Assembly (NCBI RefSeq): GCF_903970965.1
Contig: NZ_CAJCKW010000002.1
Span: 310,001 to 374,000, forward strand
Reading direction: 5' to 3'
DNA from: Aureimonas sp. ME7
GTDB lineage: Bacteria; Pseudomonadota; Alphaproteobacteria; Rhizobiales; Rhizobiaceae
Length of the DNA: 64,000 nt
Positions 25,657 through 34,456 of the stretch are shown here, piece after piece. The position numbers and the translations under genes were made by a program. Position 1 is the first letter of the stretch; every line of letters begins with the position of its first letter. The notes below the pieces were generated by a model. The model saw nothing but the letters and a program-made list of their open reading frames with translations, searched no databases and was not told where the DNA came from.

Positions 25657-26418
25657 TTACTTCGAGACGTCCGCGCCGAAATACTTCTGCGAGATCGTCT
25701 GATAGGTACCGTCCGCCTTGATCTCGGCCAGGGCCTTGTTGATCGCGGCGACGAGATCGGGATTGTCCTTCTGGACGATGACGCCGGAGGCGGAAGCTTC
25801 GTCCTCGCTCGCTACGATGGCGACCGGCGCGTCGGGCTTCTGCTTCTTGAAGTCCAGGAACGACAGATTGTCGTTGATCGTCGCGTCCGCGCGGCCCGTC
25901 AGCACGAGCTGGATCGACTGGTCGAAACCGTCCGTTCCCACCAGCGTGGCGCCCGACGCCTCGGCGAGCTTGCCGAAGTTCGACGTCAGCGATTGGGCCG
26001 AACGCTTGCCCTTCAGATCCGCGAAGGACTTGATGTCGGAATTGCCGTCCTTGGTGATCAGCACGGCCTTGGAGACGATGTAGGGATCGGAAAAGTCGAA
26101 GCGCGCCTTGCGCTCCTCGGTGATGCCGACCTGATTGATCACGGCGTCGTAGCGGTCCGCGGCGAGCCCTGCGATCAGCCCGTCCCACTTGCCTTCGACG
26201 AACACCGGCTCGACGCCGAGCTTACGGGCGATCGCCTCGCCGATCTCGACATCGAAGCCGACGAGCTTGCCCGATGCATCATGGAACGTGAACGGCGCAT
26301 AAGTGCCCTCCGTGCCGATCCGCAAAGCCTTGGCGGACTGGATGTCCTGCAGGCTGCCGGCGAGCGCGCTTCCGGCGGCCAGGGCGAAGGTCAGGGTGAG
26401 AAGCGAACGGCGGAGCAT
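25657..26418 (-). CDS. Amino-acid ABC transporter substrate-binding protein (cystine-type, FliY-like)
   Basis: 253 residues with a signal peptide (cleavage near ALAGS, about 21). The SBP family 3 core reads RIGTEGTYAPFTFHDASGKL, GFDVEIGEAIAR, WDGLIAGLAADRYD and NDNLSFLDF. The residue pattern is closest to FliY/TcyJ cystine-binding proteins, so cystine or a related sulfur amino acid is a reasonable ligand. It is the first gene of a three-gene minus-strand operon with permease and ATPase. Confidence 0.92.
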   Translation of the reverse strand: MLRRSLLTLTFALAAGSALAGSLQDIQSAKALRIGTEGTYAPFTFHDASGKLVGFDVEIGEAIARKLGVEPVFVEGKWDGLIAGLAADRYDAVINQVGITEERKARFDFSDPYIVSKAVLITKDGNSDIKSFADLKGKRSAQSLTSNFGKLAEASGATLVGTDGFDQSIQLVLTGRADATINDNLSFLDFKKQKPDAPVAIVASEDEASASGVIVQKDNPDLVAAINKALAEIKADGTYQTISQKYFGADVSK

Positions 26419-26633
26419 GGAGAGAAACCTTACAGGTGAATTCGGGTGTGCCTAAGATCTAAGCGTTCAAGCGCATCTTCAAGGAATGCCATCGCGTCGT
26501 TGGCGGGGTGCGCAGCAAATCGTCCCGTCGAATAGGTCGATCAGTCACCTTCGTTCGAGTTGGCCTGGATACAAAGCGCCGGCCCGAATGTTCTCTCGCC
26601 GAACGATCGACACACGAGGACATACGGATTGCC

Positions 26634-27119
26634 ATGCTTCGCTCTCTTCTGATCGGCCTTGTCGCGGGCCAGCGCGCGATGACGCCCCTTGCCGTCGTTG
26701 CGGGCGCTGCGCGACAAAACACTTTACCGCCCGGTCCGTTGGCGGATCTCCTGCGGCTTCCCGTCGTCACGGGTGGTGCCGTCGCTCTGGCGGCAGCGGA
26801 AATGGCGGGTGACAAGATGCGCACCGCACCGGACCGGACGGTCGTGGCAGGGCTCCTGGCGCGGACCCTGACGGCTGCCTTCGCCGGCGCGTCGCTCGCG
26901 CCGCGCGAACAGCGGATGGAAGGCGCCGCGCTCGCCATCGCCGCCGCCTTCGGCTCGTCCTTCGTGGGGCTTGCCCTGCGCAAGAAGGCCATGGCGCGAC
27001 ACGGCCAGGTGCCGACCGGTTTCGCCGAGGATGCGATCGTCCTTCTGGCGGGGGCAGCCATCGTCGGCCTCATCGGCCCCCGGCCACGCGATGGAAGGCG
27101 TCCCGCGCTACGGGGCTGA
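26634..27119 (+). CDS. DUF4126-like small membrane protein
   Basis: 161 residues, hydrophobic throughout with four or more likely membrane segments and short polar links. LIGLVAGQRAMTPLAVVAGA at the start and FVGLALRKKAMARHGQ, EDAIVLLAGAAIV near the end match the DUF4126 style. Function unknown. GAGGA precedes the ATG at 26634. It opens the run of small uncharacterised genes at 26.6-30.1 kb. Confidence 0.7.
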   Translation: MLRSLLIGLVAGQRAMTPLAVVAGAARQNTLPPGPLADLLRLPVVTGGAVALAAAEMAGDKMRTAPDRTVVAGLLARTLTAAFAGASLAPREQRMEGAALAIAAAFGSSFVGLALRKKAMARHGQVPTGFAEDAIVLLAGAAIVGLIGPRPRDGRRPALRG

Positions 27120-27130
27120 GGTCGCCTTCG

Positions 27131-27313
27131 TCAGTTCGCCGAGCCCGCGGGCGTCGCACCCGTGGTCACGGTGCCGCCGGGTGTCGCCGACGGGGTTTCT
27201 CCGTCGCGGCTCGAAAAGAACATGAAGTAAAGGACCGCGATCACGATGACGGCCGTCACGATCGCCCATAGCGATCCCGACTTGCGGTTGAGCGGCTTGT
27301 CGAACTTGGTCAT
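27131..27313 (-). CDS. Small single-pass membrane protein (60 aa)
   Basis: 60 residues: a basic N-terminus (MTKFDKPLNRKSGSLW), one membrane helix (about 18-34) and an extracytoplasmic tail rich in Thr, Pro, Gly and Ala. A clean AGGAG lies seven bases before ATG 27313. It converges on the DUF4126 gene with 11 bases between stops. No known family. Confidence 0.65.
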   Translation of the reverse strand: MTKFDKPLNRKSGSLWAIVTAVIVIAVLYFMFFSSRDGETPSATPGGTVTTGATPAGSAN

Positions 27314-27503
27314 CGGCAAACTCCTGGATCGTCGCGGCAGCGGCAAGGCCGCTGCACCTCACATAGGATGCCCTTCGCCGATATCCCGGCCCGGACAGGA
27401 GATCCGATATAACGACCGGGTGAGCCCTGGCGCCCGGACGAGGATCGGAACGCTCAAACCTGCGTTCTCCAAGGGAGACGGAAGTGGGGTGAAGGAGCCG
27501 GGA

Positions 27504-27719
27504 ATGATGTCGAACGCGACGCCTAAATCGGTCGAGGACCACGATGAGGTCGAGGAAGCGCAACTCAAGCATCAGTTCGCCGATGTCGAAAACGATCTCG
27601 TCGACGTCGAGACGTTCACCGAGAAGCGCCCGGAGGACGATCTGGACGAGACCAGCGCGGGCGGGCTCCAATACCCGCCCGACGTGAAGACCAGCGGTGG
27701 CGGCGAGGAATCGAAATGA
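27504..27719 (+). CDS. Small acidic hypothetical protein (71 aa)
   Basis: 71 residues from ATG 27504 (second ATG at 27507), with GAAGGAG at ideal distance. Very acidic and Glu/Asp-rich (HDEVEEAQLKHQFADVENDL), no hydrophobic segment, likely disordered. Its stop overlaps the start of the next small gene (ATGA), so both are made together. Function unknown; composition is like stress-related hydrophilic proteins. Confidence 0.65.
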   Translation: MMSNATPKSVEDHDEVEEAQLKHQFADVENDLVDVETFTEKRPEDDLDETSAGGLQYPPDVKTSGGGEESK

Positions 27720-27892
27720 CCGTCGAGACGGAAATCCGAAAAGCCATCGTCGAGGAACTCAAGCGGCAGGCGGAGAACAGCGGCTCGTCGCTGCGTGTCG
27801 AAGCGTCCCCCGACCTCGTAACCATCCACGGGCCGGTCAACCTCGACGATCTCGTGATGGTGGTGATGGGCTCCGTTGCCGGGGGGCCATGA
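27716..27892 (+). CDS. Small hypothetical protein (58 aa), coupled to the upstream acidic protein
   Basis: 58 residues beginning at the ATGA overlap with the upstream stop. Sequence reads as a helix (TEIRKAIVEELKRQAE), then two beta strands (SSLRVEASPDLVTIHGPVNL) and a short hydrophobic tail ending in GSVAGGP. This alpha-beta-beta pattern is reminiscent of half a BON domain, but that is only an impression. Codon use is native and the overlap strongly supports reality. Confidence 0.6.
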   Translation: MTVETEIRKAIVEELKRQAENSGSSLRVEASPDLVTIHGPVNLDDLVMVVMGSVAGGP

Positions 27893-27947
27893 CGTCCAAG
27901 GCCCGCCGTCACGATCGCTCGGCGGACCTTGCTTGGTCGGTGAGATG

Positions 27948-28937
27948 TCAGCGCAGGCGTCGACCGATGGCCGATGCCAACCCGAGCACGCCGACCCCGA
28001 TCAGACCTAGCACCGCAGCGTCTCGCTGGCGGCTGGTGACGTAGGTTTCGCGCGAGGAGAGCGCCCGGTCGGTGAACGGGCCATCGATCTGCGCGGACCC
28101 CTTGCCGGGCTCGAACAGGTTGCCCTCCAACTCGTCGATCCGCTCGTCCGACAGCTGGCCTTCCCAGCCGGAGCGCGCCTGAACGTCGCCGATGTTGGGC
28201 CAGATCCGCTGAAGCACGCTGGCCAGAATCGAGGTGCGGCCGACCCAGATGTCGCGGCGCGGGTTCGTCGCGCCGAAATGGATCGCATTGGCGCACAGGC
28301 GCGGATCGTAGACCGGATCGGGCGCGATCTGCCGCCGTCCCATGTGGTTGCGGGCCCAGCCGCCGAACTGCGGCGTGTTCACCGCCGGCAGGAATACCGA
28401 CACCAGTTGGACCGCGCTGCCCTGATGCCCGAGTTCGCTGCGCAGCGCGTTGGTATAGCCGATCGCCGCCGCCTTCGCTCCGGCATAGGCAGACTGGAGC
28501 GGGAAGGCGCGAATACCCAGAACCGAATTGATCTGCACCACCGTGCCCCGGTTGCGCCCGCGCATGTGGCGCAGCGCCGCCAGCGTTCCGAACACCTGTC
28601 CGTGGTAGGTCACGTCGGTGACACGGCGATATTCCTCGGCCGAGATCTTGTCCGCCGGGGCGACCACGGTCGCCATCGCGTTGTTGACCCAGGCCTCGAT
28701 CGGGCCGAGCTCGCTCTCGAAGCGATCGGCCGCCGCGTCCACCGCCCTCTGGTCGGCGACATCCGCCGCGATGCCGAGTGCCTTGACGCCGAAGCGGGCA
28801 AGCCTTTCCTCCACCTCGCGCAGACGTTCCTCGCCCCGCGCCAGGATGCCAACGTTCCAGCCGTCGCGCGCGAACTTCTCCGCCGTCGCCAACCCGATTC
28901 CGGCCGTACCGCCGGTGATCACCACCGTTCTCGTCAT
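27948..28937 (-). CDS. SDR family oxidoreductase with C-terminal membrane segment
   Basis: 329 residues. Classical SDR core: TGGTAGIGLATAEKF (7-21), NNAMATVV, catalytic Ser in INSVLGIRAF and YAGAKAAAIGY (about 155-165). A long extra C-terminal part follows residue 200 and ends with one hydrophobic helix plus RRLR (about 307-329), which would anchor it to the inner membrane. The layout matches a common subgroup of SDRs of unknown substrate. It sits in the small-protein cluster, reading opposite to its neighbours. Confidence 0.85.
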   Translation of the reverse strand: MTRTVVITGGTAGIGLATAEKFARDGWNVGILARGEERLREVEERLARFGVKALGIAADVADQRAVDAAADRFESELGPIEAWVNNAMATVVAPADKISAEEYRRVTDVTYHGQVFGTLAALRHMRGRNRGTVVQINSVLGIRAFPLQSAYAGAKAAAIGYTNALRSELGHQGSAVQLVSVFLPAVNTPQFGGWARNHMGRRQIAPDPVYDPRLCANAIHFGATNPRRDIWVGRTSILASVLQRIWPNIGDVQARSGWEGQLSDERIDELEGNLFEPGKGSAQIDGPFTDRALSSRETYVTSRQRDAAVLGLIGVGVLGLASAIGRRLR

Positions 28938-29108
28938 CGTCGTCCTTCTCGAACCTATTCCGCCACGGGGGCCATATCGGGTCGGGAAGGCGGCCAAGCC
29001 GAATTTGGTTGCCGACCAAGGGTGCGAATACGCTGCGGTGCGACAACGCTTCGCGGCAGGCGACCCATCGGCTATGGGTCTTTCCGACGCGAGCGAGGAT
29101 CCCCCGAC

Positions 29109-29288
29109 ATGGCCTTCAAGACACCCGCCGAGACCGCAGCCGAGGCCCGGATCGCCAAGGCCGGATGGAAGCGAGACAAGAAGACCGGCCTTTGGAAGTG
29201 CTTTCGCGACCCGCGCCGTGGCGAAACCTTCTCCGGCACGGCCGTGGAACTCGCCCGCCAGCTCGATGCCGGATCGACGGCGAGCTAG
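29109..29288 (+). CDS. Small basic hypothetical protein (59 aa)
   Basis: 59 residues, ATG 29109 after GAGGA. A compact domain with KAGWKRDKKTGLWKCFRDPR and RGETFSGTAVELARQL; one Cys and two Trp. The mix of aromatic and basic residues could bind nucleic acid, but no family is recognised. Divergent from the SDR gene. Confidence 0.6.
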   Translation: MAFKTPAETAAEARIAKAGWKRDKKTGLWKCFRDPRRGETFSGTAVELARQLDAGSTAS

Positions 29289-29440
29289 ACGGACCATCGC
29301 GGGGTCAAGCACGGGGTCTCGCTGTTGCCGCTCCAACGCGGCGCTTCCCGATGCAACCGCCGGCCCGGTTCGCGCGTAATCGTTTCGAAGGGCGCCCGAG
29401 AGTTTGGAGCCGCCTGCCCGCAGTGGATGGGAACGAGACG

Positions 29441-29782
29441 ATGAGCACGACGCTGGACGAAGACCGGGTCCGCCAGAAGGCGCACGAGTTGTGGGAAGCC
29501 GAGGGACGGCCGGAGGGCCGGTCCGCTCAGCATTGGGCCGAAGCTCGTGAGATCGTTGCCCTTCGCGACAGCTACGGCACGACCCTGCGGGACGTTTCGG
29601 AAACCGAGGACGTTCCCGTCGAGCCGGCCATTGCCTTCGAAAACCAGGGCGAGTTCCCCGGCATGACCGACATGGGCGAAGGAGCGCGCGGCCCGAGCTG
29701 GCAAGCGGCGCGCGAGACGATCGGCGCCAACGACGATGCCGACACGGACAACACCGTTCCGTCCCAGGGCGGCAAGCCCTGA
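29441..29782 (+). CDS. DUF2934 domain protein
   Basis: 113 residues. The N-terminal EDRVRQKAHELWEAEGRPEG and SAQHWAEAREI are the DUF2934 motif found in short proteins of Hyphomicrobiales; the rest is acidic and likely unstructured. Function unknown; such genes often sit among stress-response genes. 23 bases before the next small gene, probably one transcript. Confidence 0.75.
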   Translation: MSTTLDEDRVRQKAHELWEAEGRPEGRSAQHWAEAREIVALRDSYGTTLRDVSETEDVPVEPAIAFENQGEFPGMTDMGEGARGPSWQAARETIGANDDADTDNTVPSQGGKP

Positions 29783-29805
29783 ACCGATCAGCGAAGGAGC
29801 CCATC

Positions 29806-30144
29806 ATGGTCAAGGATTTTCCGGAGCAGCGCTCCCCCAACGATCGGCAGCGCAGCGAATTTGCCGAAACCGCCGATCTGTCGCCCGCCGACCGCGCGCT
29901 TCTGGAAAGCGCGACGGCGGAAGCCGAGCGGGACGCCGCAGACCGGCAGCCCGGCACTCTGGCCGACGACGACGATGTCCGGTCCGACATCCGGGCTGAG
30001 CCGCTGAGCGAGATCACTGCCCCGCTTCCCGGCACGGGCTACGACGAGAACGACGACGGTCTCGCCGATCAGGACGAGGCAGTCCGCCAACAGGGGGAAG
30101 ATCGCGTCGCGGGAAGCCGGGAAGAGCTCGACTTCAAAGCCTAA
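29806..30144 (+). CDS. Acidic hydrophilic hypothetical protein (112 aa)
   Basis: 112 residues with no hydrophobic segment, rich in Asp, Glu, Arg and Ala (LADDDDVRSDIRAEPL; GYDENDDGLADQDEAVRQQ). Probably intrinsically disordered. AAGGAG lies before ATG 29806. The stop overlaps the end of the convergent SRAP gene by 11 bases. No family recognised. Confidence 0.6.
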   Translation: MVKDFPEQRSPNDRQRSEFAETADLSPADRALLESATAEAERDAADRQPGTLADDDDVRSDIRAEPLSEITAPLPGTGYDENDDGLADQDEAVRQQGEDRVAGSREELDFKA

Positions 30145-30808
30145 AGCTCTCCTGCGCGGTGCCGTCTTCCCGGGCGCCGCGCGCCACGATCCGTAGCGCG
30201 TCGTTCGCCAGCGGCCGTTGCAGTGCCTTGGCTTCCGGCCAAGGAGCATGCAGCCAGATTTCCATTTCGTCCGCCGTCGTCAGGATCACCGGCATGGCCT
30301 TGGGATGAATGGCAGCGACCACCGCGTTCGGTTCCGTCGTCAGGAATCCGTAGGCATCGACGCTCACCTCGCCCTCGGACCTCTTTCGGGTGCTGGTCCA
30401 CGGTGTCCAAAGTCCGGCAAAAGCGAGAGGTGGGCGATCCTCGCTCGCGGCGAACCAGACCGGCACCTTCTTGCCCTTTTCGTCCCCCTCGTATTCGCTG
30501 AAGGCGTTGAACGGTACGAGGCAGCGGTGCTCCGTCCCCAGCCATCGGCGCCAATGCGAGCTGGTGGTGTTGCGGATATTGGTGACGCCCGGATCCGTGG
30601 TTCGGTTCTTCAACGCGAACTGCGGCGAGGGCATACCCCACCGCGCCAGCGCCAGTTCGACCTCGCCGTCGCGCATCCGCGCGATCGGCGCCGCCTGATC
30701 GGGAAACACCGAGGGCATGGCGGCGAGATTGCCGACGATGTCTCGCGTCGCCTTCAGGAACTCACGCAAGGCCGATTGCGGCGTGGTGATCGAGTAGAGA
30801 TTGCACAT
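30134..30808 (-). CDS. SOS response-associated peptidase (SRAP/YedK family)
   Basis: 224 residues starting MCNLYS, so that after Met removal Cys2 is the N-terminal residue that forms a thiazolidine crosslink with abasic sites in single-stranded DNA. Other family features are NIRNTTSSHWRRW, RCLVPFNAFSEYEG and the HPKAMPVIL segment with the conserved His. The usual GFYEW is replaced by AFSEYEG, marking a divergent subgroup. An upstream frame would extend the protein, but only a start at 30808 exposes Cys2. Confidence 0.9.
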   Translation of the reverse strand: MCNLYSITTPQSALREFLKATRDIVGNLAAMPSVFPDQAAPIARMRDGEVELALARWGMPSPQFALKNRTTDPGVTNIRNTTSSHWRRWLGTEHRCLVPFNAFSEYEGDEKGKKVPVWFAASEDRPPLAFAGLWTPWTSTRKRSEGEVSVDAYGFLTTEPNAVVAAIHPKAMPVILTTADEMEIWLHAPWPEAKALQRPLANDALRIVARGAREDGTAQESFRL

Positions 30809-30952
30809 GTCGGCTTCCGCATTCGGTTCGCTGTTGGGACACGATATCGCCCGCACCGTTCAACGATCCAGAACTGGTTTCGTCGGAGCCCCGGACTAGA
30901 ATGCTAAGGGGTGCTTGCATCCGCACCCGATTCCCATAGATCGGCCTTTCCC

Positions 30953-32353
30953 ATGCATCAGGACGGACTTCCTCCGCTTCGTCGGCGCCTCGCCTTCGCG
31001 ACGATCGGGATGGCGCTTTTCGTCGCGGTTCTCGACGGAACGGTGGCCAACGTCGCGCTTCCCCCGATCACGCGCGATCTCGACATTTCGCCGCTCGACG
31101 CGATCTGGATCGTCAACGGCTACCAGCTCGCCGTGACGGTGCTGCTCCTGCCGCTGGCCCGGCTCGGCGAGATCGTAGGCTATCGAAAGGTCTATCTGTC
31201 CGGCCTCGTGGTGTTTACGCTCGCCTCGCTCTTGTGCGCCCTTTCGCACACGCTTCCCATGCTGATCGCGGCGCGCGTTCTTCAGGGCGCGGGCGCGGCG
31301 GGCATCATGAGCGTCAACATCGCCTTGGTGCGCTTCATCTTTCCCGCCTCGCGACTAGGCCGTGCCGTGGGGCGGGTCGCCATCATCGTCGGCGTGTCCT
31401 CAGCCGCCGGCCCGTCGATCGCCGGTGCTGTCCTGTCGGTGTCGTCCTGGCAGACGCTGTTTCTACTCAATGTCCCGGTCGGGATCCTGGCGATCGTCGC
31501 CGGCTCGAAGACGCTGCCGGCAACGCCCTTGTCCGACCAGCGCTTCCATTGGGGAAGCGCCATCATGAGTGCGGCGACGTTCGGCCTGACGATCTCGGGT
31601 ATCAACGGCATCGGCCATTCGGAAGGGCTCGTCTGGTCGCTCGGGCTGATCGCCGCCGGGCTCGTCGTCGGCACCGTATTCGTGCGCAGCCAGTTGCGCA
31701 TGGACGAGCCGATGCTGCCCGTCGACCTTCTTCGCAGGCCCATTTTCGCGCTGTCGGCGACGACCTCCGTCTGCTCCTTCGCGGCACAAGGAATCGCTTT
31801 CGTAACCCTTCCCTTCCTTCTCCACGACGAACTCGGACGCTCGGCCGCCCAGACCGGCGTCCTACTGACGCCTTGGCCCATCGCGACCGCGATCGCTGCG
31901 GCGATTTCGGGCCGCCTCGCCGACCGGTTCAACCCAGGCTACCTTTCAGCCATCGGACTCGGACTTTTCGCGGCGGGCCTGGTTTCGCTGGCGCTTCTTC
32001 CGCAGGCGCCCTCGGATGCGGACCTGATCTGGCGTCTGGTGCTGGCGGGTTTCGGGTTCGGTCTGTTCCAGACTCCCAACAACAAGGTCCTGATCTCCAG
32101 CGCCCCGCGCGAGCGGAGCGGCGGGGCGAGCGGTATCCAGTCCACCGCGCGGCTGGTCGGACAGTCCACCGGCGTCGCGTTCGTCGCGGTCATCCTCGGC
32201 CTTGTGTCCAGCCATCCCTTGAGCGTATCGCTCGCCCTTGCCGCCGCGCTGGCGGCCGGCGGCATCCTACCGAGCGCGCTTCGGCGCTACGACCCGAACG
32301 CGCACGTATCCGCTCCGCAAGCGGAGCGAGCCGCCTCGGCGGCGGACGCCTGA
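30953..32353 (+). CDS. MFS transporter, DHA2 (14-helix) drug-efflux type
   Basis: 466 residues with about fourteen membrane helices. Motif A-like RLGEIVGYRKVYL (about 72-84), the LDGTVANVALP motif D1 of helix 1 and the motif C region GVSSAAGPSIAGAVL of proton antiporters identify DHA2 pumps. It would export drugs or metabolites with proton exchange. ATG 30953 precedes the first helix properly; GTG 30911 is an alternative. Monocistronic by position. Confidence 0.9.
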   Translation: MHQDGLPPLRRRLAFATIGMALFVAVLDGTVANVALPPITRDLDISPLDAIWIVNGYQLAVTVLLLPLARLGEIVGYRKVYLSGLVVFTLASLLCALSHTLPMLIAARVLQGAGAAGIMSVNIALVRFIFPASRLGRAVGRVAIIVGVSSAAGPSIAGAVLSVSSWQTLFLLNVPVGILAIVAGSKTLPATPLSDQRFHWGSAIMSAATFGLTISGINGIGHSEGLVWSLGLIAAGLVVGTVFVRSQLRMDEPMLPVDLLRRPIFALSATTSVCSFAAQGIAFVTLPFLLHDELGRSAAQTGVLLTPWPIATAIAAAISGRLADRFNPGYLSAIGLGLFAAGLVSLALLPQAPSDADLIWRLVLAGFGFGLFQTPNNKVLISSAPRERSGGASGIQSTARLVGQSTGVAFVAVILGLVSSHPLSVSLALAAALAAGGILPSALRRYDPNAHVSAPQAERAASAADA

Positions 32354-32429
32354 GGACGGGCGTTCGCGATTCCTTATCGGGTGAAGTGGCAGAACCTTGC
32401 GGGACGAATCTTCGCGCCGCGGGGTGGCC

Positions 32430-33626
32430 ATGAACATCGCGATCGTCGGCTGCGGTTTCGTTGCCGACTACTACATGACGACGTTGCCGAACCATCCCGA
32501 GCTTCGCCTCGTCGGCGCCTTCGACCGCGACCCCGACGCCGCCCGTCGCTTCGCCGCCTTCCACGGCGTTCGCTCGTTCGACAGTCTCGACGATCTACTC
32601 GCCAATCCGTCCGTCGAGATGGTGCTGAACCTCACCAATCCGTCGAGCCACTACGCGGTTTCCCGCGCCTGCCTCGAGGGCGGGCGGCACGTGTATTGCG
32701 AAAAGCCGTTGGCGATGACGATCGAGGATGCGGGGGACCTCGTCGCGGTCGCAGCCGCACGGAACCTCCAGATCGCATCGGCCCCCTCCTCCGTTCTCGG
32801 TGAGACGGCCGAAGCACTCGGCGAAGCGGTTCGGGACGGCCGGATCGGCGACGTGCGCCTCGTCTATGCGGAGATGGAAGACTCGATGGTCTTTCGCGAA
32901 AGCTACCGGTCCTGGCGCAGCGCGTCGGGCGCCCCCTGGCCGGCGGAGGACGAGTTCGCCACCGGCTGCACGCTGGAACATGCCGGCTACTACCTCACCT
33001 GGCTCTGCGACCTCTTCGGACCCGTCGTCGAAATGACGGCGTTTGCCGCCAAGCTCTTTCCCGACAAGGGAACCGAGCAGGCACCGAGCGAGATCGCTAA
33101 CGACCTGTCCGTCACCTGCCTGCGCTTCGCAGGCGGGACCGTGGCGCGCCTGACCTGCGGGCTGGCGGCGCCCGTCGACCGGTCGCTCCATCTCGTCGGC
33201 ACGCAGGGCGTCCTGTCGATCACCGACGGCTGGAACGCGCAGTCGCCGATCTATCTGCGCGACCACGCCGGCCACTGGCAGCCGCGCTGGCGCCTTCTCG
33301 GCCGCATCGCGCGACGATTGGAGCGGAACCGCCCGTTTCGCCACTGGTTCGGCCAACGAATCGGGGTGCGCAGGAGCGCGGCGTCGGTCCCCGAAACGTC
33401 GTCCCGGATGGACTTCATGCGCGGTCCCGCGCGCATGGCGGATTCGATACGCAGCGGACGCTCGTTTCGCCTCGGCGGCGCCTTCTCGCTCCACGTGACC
33501 GAGCTTTCCATCGTCGCGCAGAACGCCGATCGCTTCGCCATGCCCTACCGCCCGCGCTCCCGGTTCGAGCAGCCAGCGTCGGAAACGATCTCGCAAAACG
33601 CTTGCACCCTGCCTCGCCACGGCTAG
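32430..33626 (+). CDS. Gfo/Idh/MocA family oxidoreductase
   Basis: 398 residues. Rossmann N-terminus IAIVGCGFVADYYM (3-16), NLTNPSSHY, the catalytic CEKPLAM motif (about 90-96), and a C-terminal substrate domain with CTLEHAGYYLTWLCDLFGP. These enzymes oxidise or reduce sugars, inositols or related polyols with NAD(P). The last 70 residues form a longer, Arg-rich tail than usual. The substrate is not predictable. ATG 32430 follows GGGGTGGCC. Confidence 0.88.
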   Translation: MNIAIVGCGFVADYYMTTLPNHPELRLVGAFDRDPDAARRFAAFHGVRSFDSLDDLLANPSVEMVLNLTNPSSHYAVSRACLEGGRHVYCEKPLAMTIEDAGDLVAVAAARNLQIASAPSSVLGETAEALGEAVRDGRIGDVRLVYAEMEDSMVFRESYRSWRSASGAPWPAEDEFATGCTLEHAGYYLTWLCDLFGPVVEMTAFAAKLFPDKGTEQAPSEIANDLSVTCLRFAGGTVARLTCGLAAPVDRSLHLVGTQGVLSITDGWNAQSPIYLRDHAGHWQPRWRLLGRIARRLERNRPFRHWFGQRIGVRRSAASVPETSSRMDFMRGPARMADSIRSGRSFRLGGAFSLHVTELSIVAQNADRFAMPYRPRSRFEQPASETISQNACTLPRHG

Positions 33627-33677
33627 GTTCGCCTTCGAGCCTTGTCGGCGGCCCGGCCGTCCCGAAATCGGATCGTC

Positions 33678-34451
33678 ATGCAGAGCACGTCGCGACCCAT
33701 CGCCATCCTGGCCAGCGAGACACCCGACGCGGCGGAGGCGGCGGAAACGCTGTCCGCGCTCTACCGGACGGTGCCGCCCGAGGAGGCGGACGTGATCGTC
33801 GCGCTCGGCGGCGACGGGTTCATGCTCCAGGTGCTCCATCGCTTCATGGACACGGGAAAGCCGATTTACGGCATGAACAAGGGCACCGTCGGCTTTCTGA
33901 TGAACGAGTTCCGCGACGGCGGCCTGTCGGATCGCCTCGACCGGGCCGTTGAAACGGTGATCCATCCGCTGGAGATGACGGCGGTGGACGAGGACGGGCT
34001 GACGCATTCGGCGCTGGCGATCAACGAGGTGGCGCTGTTCCGCCAGTCCTATCAGGCCGCGCGGCTAAAGATTTCGATCGACGGCCGCACGCGGCTCGAG
34101 GAACTCGTGTGCGACGGCGTCCTCGTGGCGACGCCGACGGGCTCCACGGCCTACAATCTTTCGGCGCAGGGGCCGATCATCCCGATCAGCGCGCCGCTTC
34201 TCGCGCTCACGCCCGTTAGCGCCTTTCGACCGCGTCGCTGGCGCGGAGCGCTCCTGTCGCGCCATCAGGTCGTGGATATCGAGGTGCTGGAGGCCGGCAA
34301 GCGCCCGGTCAACGCCGTGGCCGATCATCGCGAGGTGAAGTCGGTCCGCTCGATCCGCATCTGCGAAGCGGCCAATCTCCGCAGCCTGATCCTGTTCGAT
34401 CCCGAGCATTCCTGGGACGAGCGAATCCTGGCCGAGCAGTTCCGCTACTGA
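33678..34451 (+). CDS. nadK: NAD kinase
   Basis: 257 residues, the short alphaproteobacterial form. Key motifs are [11 protein letters not shown] (GGDG with the catalytic Asp, about 40-50), [17 protein letters not shown] (NE/D motif) and [22 protein letters not shown] (glycine-rich, two parts). It phosphorylates NAD to NADP, the only de novo route. A start at ATG 33678 matches the family. Confidence 0.95.
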   Translation: MQSTSRPIAILASETPDAAEAAETLSALYRTVPPEEADVIVALGGDGFMLQVLHRFMDTGKPIYGMNKGTVGFLMNEFRDGGLSDRLDRAVETVIHPLEMTAVDEDGLTHSALAINEVALFRQSYQAARLKISIDGRTRLEELVCDGVLVATPTGSTAYNLSAQGPIIPISAPLLALTPVSAFRPRRWRGALLSRHQVVDIEVLEAGKRPVNAVADHREVKSVRSIRICEAANLRSLILFDPEHSWDERILAEQFRY

Positions 34452-34456
34452 GCCGA

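Noticed and set aside
27420-27475. EcfG-type (GGAAC...CGTT) promoter before the small acidic gene
   Set aside because: GGAAC and CGTT are present but spaced by about 11 bases, too short for the 16-17 expected.
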